Assembly (NCBI GenBank): GCA_027625205.1
Contig: JAQBVZ010000026.1
Coordinates: 1 to 7,792 of the forward strand
Length of the DNA stretch: 7,792 nt
Source of the DNA: Chloroflexota bacterium
GTDB taxonomy: Bacteria > Chloroflexota > Dehalococcoidia > Lucifugimonadales > Australimonadaceae
Direction: 5' to 3'
Position 1 is the first letter of the stretch. Every line of letters begins with the position of its first letter. Made by a program: the position numbers and the translations under genes. Under the pieces are notes generated by a model. The model ran no database searches, was not told the DNA's origin, and saw nothing but the letters and a program-made list of their open reading frames with translations. Shown here piece after piece: positions 1 through 5,988 of the stretch.

Positions 1-1
1 C

Positions 2-172
2 TGTGACCGCATAGCGGCGTTGCATGACGGAGTGGTGGTCGCTCTGGGTACCCCAACTGAGGTGCTGACGGAAGCGGTGGTGTCGGCTGCCTTTGGCGCT
101 GAGGTCACCGTCATCACCCACCCGGATGACGGTACCCCGGTGGTGCTGCCCCGCCGGAGGTCTAAGCCATGA
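2..172 (+). CDS. C-terminal fragment of FecE/BtuD-type ABC transporter ATP-binding protein (5' truncated)
   Basis: Only the last 56 codons are inside the window; the frame is open from base 2 to the TGA at 170-172. The readable tail begins CDRIAALHDGVVVALGTP, followed by TEVLTEAVVSAAFGAEV and a VVLPRR ending. This is the usual tail of ATPases that energise uptake of iron-siderophores, heme or cobalamin: after the H-loop comes a 'cD.v..l..G.v.a.G.p.evlt' segment, then a short regulatory stretch ending in a 'g.P.vlP' strand. Walker and signature motifs lie outside the window, so family assignment rests on this tail alone. The stop overlaps the next start (ATGA, 169-172), implying translational coupling. 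The next gene starts as a corrinoid adenosyltransferase, so cobalamin or another corrinoid is the most plausible substrate, by context only. Confidence 0.75.
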   Translation, partial: CDRIAALHDGVVVALGTPTEVLTEAVVSAAFGAEVTVITHPDDGTPVVLPRRRSKP

Positions 173-537
173 GCACTCCGCAGGCCGTCAAGGGCCCGCG
201 TATCAACAAGGGGCTCGTCATCGTCAACACGGGAGAAGGTAAGGGGAAGACCACGGCGGCCTTTGGCGTGCTGTTCAGGGCGTGGGGACGCGACATGAAG
301 GTGAGGATGTTCCAGTTCATCAAGCACACCGGCGCACGGTACGGGGAGATACGCGCTGCTGAGAAAGTCGGCATACTCGTGGAGGCGCTTGGCGATGGTT
401 TTACCTGGCTCTCCAAGGACCTGGAACGCTCCAAGGCGCTGGCGGTGGAGCAGTGGGAGAACGCCAAGGCGGCAATCCTGGCTGGAGAGGAAGACGTGAT
501 TGCGCTGGATGAATTCACGTACCAACTGCACCACGGC
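169..537 (+). other. cobO: Truncated CobO/CobA-type cob(I)alamin adenosyltransferase domain
   Basis: Family role: transfers the adenosyl group of ATP to cob(I)alamin or a corrinoid precursor, in the cytoplasm. Visible here: the opening INKGLVIVNTGEGKGKTTAA with the family's P-loop (G22-E-G-K-G-K-T-T29), the QFIK segment (residues 49-52), and the Walker B-like strand with ALDEFTY (residues 112-118, acidic pair D114-E115). Family members are usually about 170-200 residues. Similarity stops near G123, so the segment that normally carries the 'TGR.ap..li..AD.vtem...KH' motif is absent. Position directly after a B12/siderophore-type ATPase, with a coupled ATGA start, suits a corrinoid uptake and activation operon. 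The missing part is not found in frame downstream. Domain identity is confident; activity is doubtful. Confidence 0.88.
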
Positions 538-2133
538 CGTGTACTTGCTGCCGTTCCGCCCCTTACCTTTGTTGAGGTACACAAGGACGGCGTGGGTGGC
601 GTTGATGGGCTTGACGACCTTAGATGGGTGACACTGAGCCCGGACGGACAACACCTATATGCCGCAGGCGGTCTTGATGACGCGGTAGCGGTGTTCAGCC
701 GGAACGCGACGACGGGCACCCTCGGTTTCGTGGAATTCAAACAAAATGGCGTTGGGGGCGTCAGCGGGCTTGACGGCATCGTATTCGTGACGGTGAGCCC
801 CGACGGGAAACACGTATACACCGCGGCGACGAATGACAATGCGGTGGCGGTGTTCAGCCGGAACGCTACGACGGGTGCCCTCACCTTCGTCGAATTTAAA
901 CAGGATGGCGTTGCTGGCGTCGACGGCCTTCAACAGGCCAGGTCGGTGATCGTAAGTCCGGATGGTAAACACGTCTACGCTTCGTCATCCATCGACAACG
1001 CAGTAGCGGTATTCAGCCGGAACGCGACTACGGGCGCGCTCAGCTTCGTCGAGGTCCACAAGGACGGCGTTCTTGGCGTCGACGGGCTGGCTAATTCCCG
1101 CTCGGTGACCATCAGCTTAGATGGGAAACATGTCTACGCAAGTGGGGTGAGTGACGATGCTATAGCGGTGTTCAGCCGGAACGCGACGACGGGTGCCCTC
1201 ACCTTCGTCGAGGTCCATAAGGACGGCGTTCTTGGCGTCGACGGGCTTGACGTTGCCCTAGTGGTCGATGTAAGTCCGGTTGGAAAAAACGTCTACGTTA
1301 CAGGTACGGATGACAATGCGGTAGCGGTGTTCAGCCGGAACGCGACGACTGGTGCTCTGACCTTTTTGGAGGTCAAAAAGGACGGCGTTAGTGGCGTCGA
1401 CGGGCTTGGTGGAGCGAATCCCGTGAGGGTGAGTCCAAACGGGCTTTTTGTTTTCGTAGGAGGTCAGACCGACGATGCCGTGGCGGTCTTCAGCCGAAGC
1501 GCAACAACAGGAGCTCTGACCTTTGTGGAGGTCATAAAGGACGGCGTTGGTGGCGTTGACGGGCTTGACGGCACAATCGGAATAGCGACGAGTGCTGATG
1601 AGAAGCACCTCTACGTAGGCGGTGGCATTGATGACGCGGTAGCAGTCTTCGCGGGGACGCCCGCACCTGACCTCTCGATAGCTAAATCTGCCAACCCTGC
1701 AATTGCAGTGGTCGCCCAGGGCCTGACGTACACGCTTACGGTGACCAACAACGGGCCTAGCACAGCTACCTCTGTTGTCGTTACCGATACCCTGCCGGGG
1801 ACCGTGACCTACGTTTCAACGTCGGCTGGGTGTAGCGAGTCCGGAGGCACCGTGACCTGCACGGCAGCGTCGCTTGCCAACGGAGCCAATGTTGTGTTCA
1901 CCATCACCGTCATCGCCCCCATCTTGCTGGGGGACATCTCCAACACAGCGAGCGTGACGTCCAACACCACTGACCTCACGCCGTCGAATGACTCAATCAC
2001 ACTCGTGATACCGGTCATACCACCACCGGCTGTGCCGGGGGTATCAACATGGGGCCTTGGCGTGCTAGCGCTGGGCCTGGTTGCCGCTGTGCTCTTTATG
2101 CGTAGGCGGTCTATGCGTACCGCTTCGCAGTAA
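169..2133 (+). CDS. Chimeric protein: truncated cob(I)alamin adenosyltransferase fused to 7-repeat beta-propeller, DUF11 and CTERM-like anchor
   Basis: One uninterrupted 654-residue frame. The ATG at 169 has a strong ribosome site (GGAGG, 156-160, 8-base spacing) and overlaps the upstream stop. Residues 12-123 match the ATP:corrinoid adenosyltransferase family. Residues 124-131 are a short join with no family signature. Residues 132-500 hold seven 53-residue propeller repeats, 501-615 a DUF11 domain, and 619-654 an IPTL/PEP-CTERM-like tail with a membrane helix and Arg cluster. The halves belong to different compartments: the adenosyltransferase is cytoplasmic, while propeller/DUF11/CTERM proteins normally carry a signal peptide and are exported. 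No signal peptide is visible here. The adenosyltransferase part lacks its usual C-terminal third and is probably inactive (inference). Either a deletion fused two genes in frame, or an assembly joined two loci. The open frame is certain; whether the product is real and functional is not. Confidence 0.85.
   Translation: MSTPQAVKGPRINKGLVIVNTGEGKGKTTAAFGVLFRAWGRDMKVRMFQFIKHTGARYGEIRAAEKVGILVEALGDGFTWLSKDLERSKALAVEQWENAKAAILAGEEDVIALDEFTYQLHHGRVLAAVPPLTFVEVHKDGVGGVDGLDDLRWVTLSPDGQHLYAAGGLDDAVAVFSRNATTGTLGFVEFKQNGVGGVSGLDGIVFVTVSPDGKHVYTAATNDNAVAVFSRNATTGALTFVEFKQDGVAGVDGLQQARSVIVSPDGKHVYASSSIDNAVAVFSRNATTGALSFVEVHKDGVLGVDGLANSRSVTISLDGKHVYASGVSDDAIAVFSRNATTGALTFVEVHKDGVLGVDGLDVALVVDVSPVGKNVYVTGTDDNAVAVFSRNATTGALTFLEVKKDGVSGVDGLGGANPVRVSPNGLFVFVGGQTDDAVAVFSRSATTGALTFVEVIKDGVGGVDGLDGTIGIATSADEKHLYVGGGIDDAVAVFAGTPAPDLSIAKSANPAIAVVAQGLTYTLTVTNNGPSTATSVVVTDTLPGTVTYVSTSAGCSESGGTVTCTAASLANGANVVFTITVIAPILLGDISNTASVTSNTTDLTPSNDSITLVIPVIPPPAVPGVSTWGLGVLALGLVAAVLFMRRRSMRTASQ
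562..1659 (+). repeat. Seven tandem 159-bp repeats encoding 53-residue beta-propeller blades
   Basis: Repeat units start at 562, 721, 880, 1039, 1198, 1357 and 1516. The seventh diverges after about 47 residues. Each unit reads approximately LTFVEVhKDGVgGVDGL, a variable stretch, SPDGKHVYa, a variable stretch, then DDAVAVFSRNATTGA. The SPDGKHVY core is typical of YVTN/lactonase-type propellers, where each unit supplies one four-stranded blade. Seven units is the usual number for a closed lactonase-like ring, so the propeller looks complete (inference). Conservation extends to DNA: most units share TTCAGCCGGAACGC, and units 4 and 5 are nearly identical over their first 50 bases. This suggests recent duplication or gene conversion. 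The first unit begins only eight residues after the adenosyltransferase similarity ends. Enzymatic function cannot be claimed; such propellers often serve as surface binding scaffolds. Confidence 0.9.
1669..2013 (+). other. DUF11 (Ig-like/CARDB-like) extracellular domain within the chimera
   Basis: Residues 501-615 open with DLSIAKSANPAIAVVAQGLTY, followed by TLTVTNNGPSTA, VVVTDTLPGTVTYVS and later NTASVTSNTTDLTPSND. This is the standard DUF11 pattern: the 'l.itk....p....g..ltYtitvtNnGps.a..v.vtDtlP' strands and the closing 'N.asv.s...D..psNn' strand. Two cysteines (C555, C564) flank the SGGTVTC turn, as in many exported copies, and could form a disulfide outside the cytoplasm. DUF11 domains are found in secreted or surface-attached bacterial proteins as stalk or adhesive modules. 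Here the domain separates the propeller from the membrane tail, a usual place for a spacer. Confidence 0.88.
2023..2130 (+). other. IPTL/PEP-CTERM-like C-terminal sorting/anchor tail
   Basis: Residues 619-654 contain PAVPGVSTWGLGVLAL, a hydrophobic helix of about 18 residues (roughly 628-645, ending in VLFM), then RRRSMR and a short end. The order is proline-rich linker, 'VP..s.WG' motif, one transmembrane helix and an arginine cluster. This resembles the IPTL-CTERM/PEP-CTERM class of exosortase or archaeosortase-type sorting signals, where the helix holds the protein in the membrane until processing. The exact motif is a variant (VPGVSTWG rather than IPTLSEWG), so the subclass is not certain. 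It supports the view that this half came from an exported surface protein. Confidence 0.7.
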
Positions 2134-2178
2134 CACGAAGCCTTCACATAAGATACAATAGCCCTCTGAGTATCTGCC

Positions 2179-2211
2179 CAGGAGGCTACTCATTGCTGAC
2201 GTAGCCTTCTG
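2179..2211 (+). terminator. 11-bp hairpin after the chimeric gene (terminator-like, no T-tract)
   Basis: The arms 2179-2189 (CAGGAGGCTAC) and 2201-2211 (GTAGCCTTCTG) pair over 11 positions with one G-T wobble, closing an 11-base loop. A second, outer pairing AGCCCT (2160-2165) with AGGGCT (2224-2229) could enclose it. No run of T follows, so it is not a classical intrinsic terminator. It lies 46 bases after the stop of the upstream gene and just before the likely promoter of the next operon. It may instead be an mRNA-stabilising stem or an operator-like palindrome. Confidence 0.45.
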
Positions 2212-2215
2212 ACGG

Positions 2216-2244
2216 TTGCCAGCAGGGCTCACTTCTAAGATAAT
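2216..2244 (+). promoter_or_regulatory. Sigma70-like promoter for the molybdenum hydroxylase operon
   Basis: TTGCCA (2216-2221) matches the -35 consensus at 5 of 6 bases. GATAAT (2239-2244) matches the -10 consensus at 5 of 6. The spacer is exactly 17 bases. Transcription would begin near 2251, before the FAD-subunit gene. A second -10-like TATAAC at 2256-2261 lacks a good -35. The site sits in the only gap between the chimeric gene and the operon, which is where a promoter is expected. Read by eye; not verified. Confidence 0.55.
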
Positions 2245-2273
2245 CCCCGTGGTCTTATAACCCCCGCCTATTC

Positions 2274-3179
2274 ATGACGGGGCCACCCTCTAGGAGCACG
2301 ACGTTGCACCCTTTCCAATACGTGGCCGCGAAAGACGTCCAGGAAGTTGTTTCCCTGTTGGAGCAGTACGGAGACCGCGCCCGTTGCATGGCGGGCGGGA
2401 CTGACGTGATCGTCCAGGCCAGGGGCGGCAGGTTTGACTTGGACGCTATGGTGGACATCAAGGCCGTGCCTGAGGTCATGGAGCTTACGCTGAACGGCGC
2501 TGGCCTCCGTCTGGGCGCGGCGACCCCCTGTTATCGCGTTTACGAGGACGACAAGCTCCGTGCGACGTACGCTGGCATTGTGGACGCGGCGTCAATCATC
2601 GGTGGCATCCAGATACAGTCGCGGGCAAGCATCGGTGGCAACCTGTGCAACGCATCGCCCAGCGCGGATGGCATCGGCCCGCTTATGGTGCATAACGCAG
2701 TCGCGGTGGTGGCAGGACCTAAAGGCACGCGTGAGGTGCCTGTCGACGCATTCTGCGTCGCGCCGGGTAAGAACGCCATGACCAAGGGCGAGTTCCTGCT
2801 GCGGATGGAAGTCCCTGCGCCTGCGGCCCACTCTGGCTCCGCCTACCAGCGGTTCATACCGCGAAACGAGATGGACATTGCGGTGGTGGGTGTTGCTGTG
2901 GCGGTAACGCTGGACGCCAAAGGCGAGACTATCCAGTCAGCACGCATCGCCCTTGCCGCCGTTGGCCCGACGCCCATCCTGGCGAAGGCGGCTGGCGATT
3001 CATTGGCGGGTAAGCCCGTCACACCGGAGAACATTCAATCGGCGGCTGATCTGGCTATCGTAGCCGCCAGCCCCATTGATGACATGCGAGGCACGGCGGA
3101 CCAGCGCAGGCATCTGGTTGGTGTGCTGACGAAACGTATGCTGACCAAGGCAATAGAACGAGCAAGGGGAGCCGCATAG
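2274..3179 (+). CDS. Xanthine dehydrogenase-family FAD-binding subunit (CoxM/XdhB-like)
   Basis: This is the medium subunit of a molybdenum hydroxylase: it carries FAD and passes electrons from the Fe-S subunit to the final acceptor in the cytoplasm. Counting from the ATG at 2274, the two FAD-contacting motifs are visible: AGGTD at residues 40-44 and IGGNLCNASPSAD at 120-132. A CoxM-type C-terminal domain (about 190-293) follows. The 301-residue length is slightly above the usual 280-290. The ATG at 2274 has no Shine-Dalgarno. In-frame TTG 2304 has AGGAG (2292-2296) seven bases upstream and would give the family's usual opening (M)HPFQYVAAKD; I prefer that start, giving 291 residues. It is the first gene of the operon, ending one base before the [2Fe-2S] subunit. 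FAD binding is well supported; the substrate depends on the large subunit. Confidence 0.93.
   Translation: MTGPPSRSTTLHPFQYVAAKDVQEVVSLLEQYGDRARCMAGGTDVIVQARGGRFDLDAMVDIKAVPEVMELTLNGAGLRLGAATPCYRVYEDDKLRATYAGIVDAASIIGGIQIQSRASIGGNLCNASPSADGIGPLMVHNAVAVVAGPKGTREVPVDAFCVAPGKNAMTKGEFLLRMEVPAPAAHSGSAYQRFIPRNEMDIAVVGVAVAVTLDAKGETIQSARIALAAVGPTPILAKAAGDSLAGKPVTPENIQSAADLAIVAASPIDDMRGTADQRRHLVGVLTKRMLTKAIERARGAA
2292..2306 (+). promoter_or_regulatory. Shine-Dalgarno AGGAG with TTG start codon for the FAD subunit
   Basis: AGGAG at 2292-2296 is separated by seven bases from an in-frame TTG at 2304-2306. The upstream ATG (2274) has only pyrimidine-rich CCCCCGCCTATTC before it. Translation from TTG removes ten residues (MTGPPSRSTT) that do not look like family sequence and begins at the conserved HPF-Y strand. 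Confidence 0.6.
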
Positions 3180-3180
3180 C

Positions 3181-3678
3181 ATGGTGCAAGACGCAACTGG
3201 AAAAACGCATGTAAAGACGACTATTAATGGCGAGCCGGTGGAGTTCCTGGTGGAGCCTTACAGGAGCCTGTTGGAGGCTCTGCGAGATGTGCTGGGTATG
3301 ACCGGCACCAAGGAAGGCTGCAATGACGGCAACTGCGGCGCTTGCACGGTAAACCTGGACGGGCGCATTGTGGACTCGTGCCTGGTGCTGGCGGCTGAGG
3401 TTAGCGGCAAGCAGCTCAACACGATAGAAGGCATGGCTACGCGGGAGGGGCTGCACCCGTTGCAGCAGGCGTTTCTGGAAGAGGCGGCGCTGCAATGCGG
3501 CATCTGCACACCGGGGTTCCTGGTGGCTGCCAAGGCGTTGCTGGAGAAGGAGCCGCATCCGTCGGAAGACAGCATTCGCTTTTGGCTGGCAGGAAACCTC
3601 TGTCGGTGTACGGGTTACGACAAAATTGTGAGGGCAGTGCAGAAGGCGGCTGAGACGCCGTCCAAAGGGAGTAAGTAA
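3181..3678 (+). CDS. Xanthine dehydrogenase-family [2Fe-2S] iron-sulfur subunit (CoxS-like)
   Basis: This small subunit holds two [2Fe-2S] clusters that relay electrons from the molybdenum centre to FAD. All eight cluster cysteines are present. The plant-ferredoxin-type N-terminal domain has C47, C52, C55 and C67 (in EGCNDGNCGACTV and DSC). The C-terminal helical domain has C106, C109, C141 and C143 (in QCGICTPGF and GNLCRCTGY). At 165 residues it has the normal length. The N-terminus follows the usual 'v.t.iNGepve..vep..sLLe.LRd.LG.tGtK' pattern. A ribosome site (AGGGGA, 3165-3170) precedes the ATG, which lies one base after the upstream stop, so translation is probably coupled. The gene is intact and ordinary. 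Confidence 0.96.
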   Translation: MVQDATGKTHVKTTINGEPVEFLVEPYRSLLEALRDVLGMTGTKEGCNDGNCGACTVNLDGRIVDSCLVLAAEVSGKQLNTIEGMATREGLHPLQQAFLEEAALQCGICTPGFLVAAKALLEKEPHPSEDSIRFWLAGNLCRCTGYDKIVRAVQKAAETPSKGSK

Positions 3679-3680
3679 CC

Positions 3681-5966
3681 ATGGTGGCTACAGATAAGCA
3701 GCCGGAGTACAAGGTACTGGGGACGCGTCCCATACGGCCTGACGGTGTGGACAAGGTAACTGGCCGCGCGCAATACGGGGCGGACGTCAGGCTGCCTGGC
3801 ATGGTGTACGGCACTGTGCTACGCAGTCCCCATGCTCACGCTCGCATCAAGAGCATCGACACCTCCAAGGCAGAGAAGCTACCTGGCGTTCTGGCGGTCA
3901 TCACCGGCGCAAACATGCCCATTGCTGAGAGCAAAGACGTGGAGGCCGGAGAAGAGGTCGCTAACTACCGGGACGACAGCAACCGGGTGATGGCGCATGA
4001 CAAGGCAGGCTTCAAAGGCCAGCCTGTCGCTGCGGTGGCGGCGTTGGACATGAACACGGCGCTGGAGGCTGCCAAGCTGATTGCGGTGGACTATGAGGTG
4101 CTCCGTCCGGCAATCAACGTGGATGAGGCCATGGCCCCTGACGCACCTATTATTCTGGAGTATCTGGTGGGCGACCACCTGGGCGAGGACGTGCCTAACA
4201 CCAATATCGCCAAACACGCCCGACACATCTTTGGTGATGTGGACGCTGGCTTCAAAGAGGCCTTCGTGGTGGTGGAGCGGGAGTTCCAGCTATCTACGGT
4301 GCACCAGGGATACATAGAGCCGCAGAACGCTACGGCCTTCTGGAACAATGATGGCCAGTTGACCATATGGACCAGCACGCAGGGGGCCTTCTGGGTCCGC
4401 ACCAGCTTGGCGGGCATCCTCATGGTGCCAACCTCCCAGATTAAAGTGGTCCCCATGGAGATAGGTGGAGGCTTTGGCGGCAAGATAGGCGTTTACCTGG
4501 AGCCGCTGGCGGCCCTGCTGTCCAAGAAGTGTGGCAGGCCGGTGAAGATGCAGATGGACCGCAAGTCCGTCTTTGAGGCCACAGGCCCTGCGCCCGCAGG
4601 CAAGGTCAAGGTGAAGGTGGGCGTTGACACCAAAGGCAAGATAACCGCCGCCACTGCCGACGTTCGTTACGAAGCTGGCGCATTCCCCGGTGCTTCCATT
4701 GGCCCTGCGGCAGGCTGCATCTTTGCGCCATACAAGGTTGAAAGCACGTACATAGACACCTATGACGTTGTGGTGAATAAATCCAAGTCCGCAGCGTACC
4801 GCGCACCGGGCGCGCCTCAGGTGGCCTTTGCCATGGAGAGCGTGGTTGATGAGATTGCTGAGAAGCTGGACATGGACCCCCTGGAGTTCCGGCTGCTCAA
4901 CGCCTCACAGGAGGGGGACCGTCGCGCTGACGGCCCCAAGTTCCCGCGTATTGGCAACATTGAGGTGCTTCAGGCGGCCCAGGCCTCGCCCCACTGGCAG
5001 AGCAAGCTGGAACACAACCCGTCCAACGGCAAGCTCAGGGGTCGTGGAGTTGCCAGCGGTTTCTGGTTCAACGGCGGCATGAAGTCATCCGTAAACATCA
5101 ACGTGACGACTGATGGCACCGTTACCCTGGTGGAGGGTTCCACGGACATCGGCGGGGCGCGCGCTTCAATCTCCATGCAGGCCGCTGAGGTGCTGGGGCT
5201 TCGCATGGAGGATGTCCACGCCTACGTGGCGGACACCAACAGCGTGGGCTATAACGACGTAACCGGCGGGAGCCGCACCACGAACACCTCCGGCCTTGCG
5301 GCGTATAACGCAGCCCAGAAGGTGGTCACAGAGATGACTGCCAGGGCCGCCAAGCTGTGGGACGTGAAGGTGGAGGAGCTACAGTTTGAGGACGGTGCCT
5401 TTAGCTCCAAGTCTGACCCTGAACTCAAGCTGACGTTCAAGGAATTGGCGGAGAAACTGGACCAGACCGGCGGCCCTGTGGGAGAAACTGGCTCCGCAGT
5501 GGGCGTTTCCGGCGCGGGTGGCTTTGGCACGCACATCGTGGATGTGGAGGTAGACCCTGAGACTGGCAAGGTGGACGTTCTGCGTTACACATCAGTGCAG
5601 GACGCGGGGAAGGCCATTCACCCCTCCTACGTGGAGGGCCAGATGCAGGGCGGCGCGGCGCAAGGCATTGGCTGGGCCTTGAATGAGGAGTACGTGATGA
5701 GCGGCAAGGGCGCGATGGAGAACGCGACGTTCTTGGACTATCGCATGCCCACCGCTTATGACCTGCCGATGATCGAGACGATAATTGTGGAGGTACCCAA
5801 CCCGTTTCACCCCTTTGGCGTACGTGGTGTGGGTGAGACGCCAATTGTGCCGGCCCTGGCTGCGGTAGCCAACGCTGTCCACGATGCGACGGGCGCACGG
5901 TTCCCCCAACTCCCTATCAAGCCAGGCCGGATCCTGGAGTCCCTGGCAGCCAAGAACGGGTCGTAG
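3681..5966 (+). CDS. Xanthine dehydrogenase-family molybdopterin-binding (catalytic) subunit, substrate unknown
   Basis: This large subunit binds the Mo-pterin cofactor and hydroxylates an unknown organic substrate using water-derived oxygen. At 761 residues it is a normal length. Order of parts: a/b hammerhead domain at about 19-130, first Mo-binding domain at about 150-395, second at about 420-740. Visible key features are STQ with Q234, the GGGFGGK loop at 262-268, the AYRAPG loop with R374 (equivalent to the active-site Arg loop), and GVGE with E719, the expected catalytic glutamate. The AYRAPG loop has no cysteine, so the Cu-Mo active site of form I CO dehydrogenase (AYRCSFR) is excluded. 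It also differs from the form II AYRGAGR loop. The ATG at 3681 has AAGGGAG (3665-3671) upstream and a two-base gap from the previous gene. Candidate substrates (aldehydes, purines, aromatic CoA esters, N-heterocycles) cannot be separated by eye. Confidence 0.95.
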   Translation: MVATDKQPEYKVLGTRPIRPDGVDKVTGRAQYGADVRLPGMVYGTVLRSPHAHARIKSIDTSKAEKLPGVLAVITGANMPIAESKDVEAGEEVANYRDDSNRVMAHDKAGFKGQPVAAVAALDMNTALEAAKLIAVDYEVLRPAINVDEAMAPDAPIILEYLVGDHLGEDVPNTNIAKHARHIFGDVDAGFKEAFVVVEREFQLSTVHQGYIEPQNATAFWNNDGQLTIWTSTQGAFWVRTSLAGILMVPTSQIKVVPMEIGGGFGGKIGVYLEPLAALLSKKCGRPVKMQMDRKSVFEATGPAPAGKVKVKVGVDTKGKITAATADVRYEAGAFPGASIGPAAGCIFAPYKVESTYIDTYDVVVNKSKSAAYRAPGAPQVAFAMESVVDEIAEKLDMDPLEFRLLNASQEGDRRADGPKFPRIGNIEVLQAAQASPHWQSKLEHNPSNGKLRGRGVASGFWFNGGMKSSVNINVTTDGTVTLVEGSTDIGGARASISMQAAEVLGLRMEDVHAYVADTNSVGYNDVTGGSRTTNTSGLAAYNAAQKVVTEMTARAAKLWDVKVEELQFEDGAFSSKSDPELKLTFKELAEKLDQTGGPVGETGSAVGVSGAGGFGTHIVDVEVDPETGKVDVLRYTSVQDAGKAIHPSYVEGQMQGGAAQGIGWALNEEYVMSGKGAMENATFLDYRMPTAYDLPMIETIIVEVPNPFHPFGVRGVGETPIVPALAAVANAVHDATGARFPQLPIKPGRILESLAAKNGS

Positions 5967-5988
5967 CCGCGACGCTGGGAGCACGGCC

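Noticed and set aside
162..884. Long minus-strand open frame of 240 codons opposite the chimeric gene
   Set aside because: Low-complexity Ser/Pro/Thr-rich translation mirroring the repeats of the opposite strand, with no recognisable family and complete overlap with a convincing + strand gene.
562..1659. CRISPR-like or mobile-element repeat array
   Set aside because: The 159-base periodicity is in frame, codes for propeller blades, and has no constant short repeat with unique spacers.
3181..5966. Aerobic CO dehydrogenase (coxSL)
   Set aside because: Gene order fits, but the active-site loop is AYRAPG rather than AYRCSFR or AYRGAGR, so a CO dehydrogenase name is not supported.
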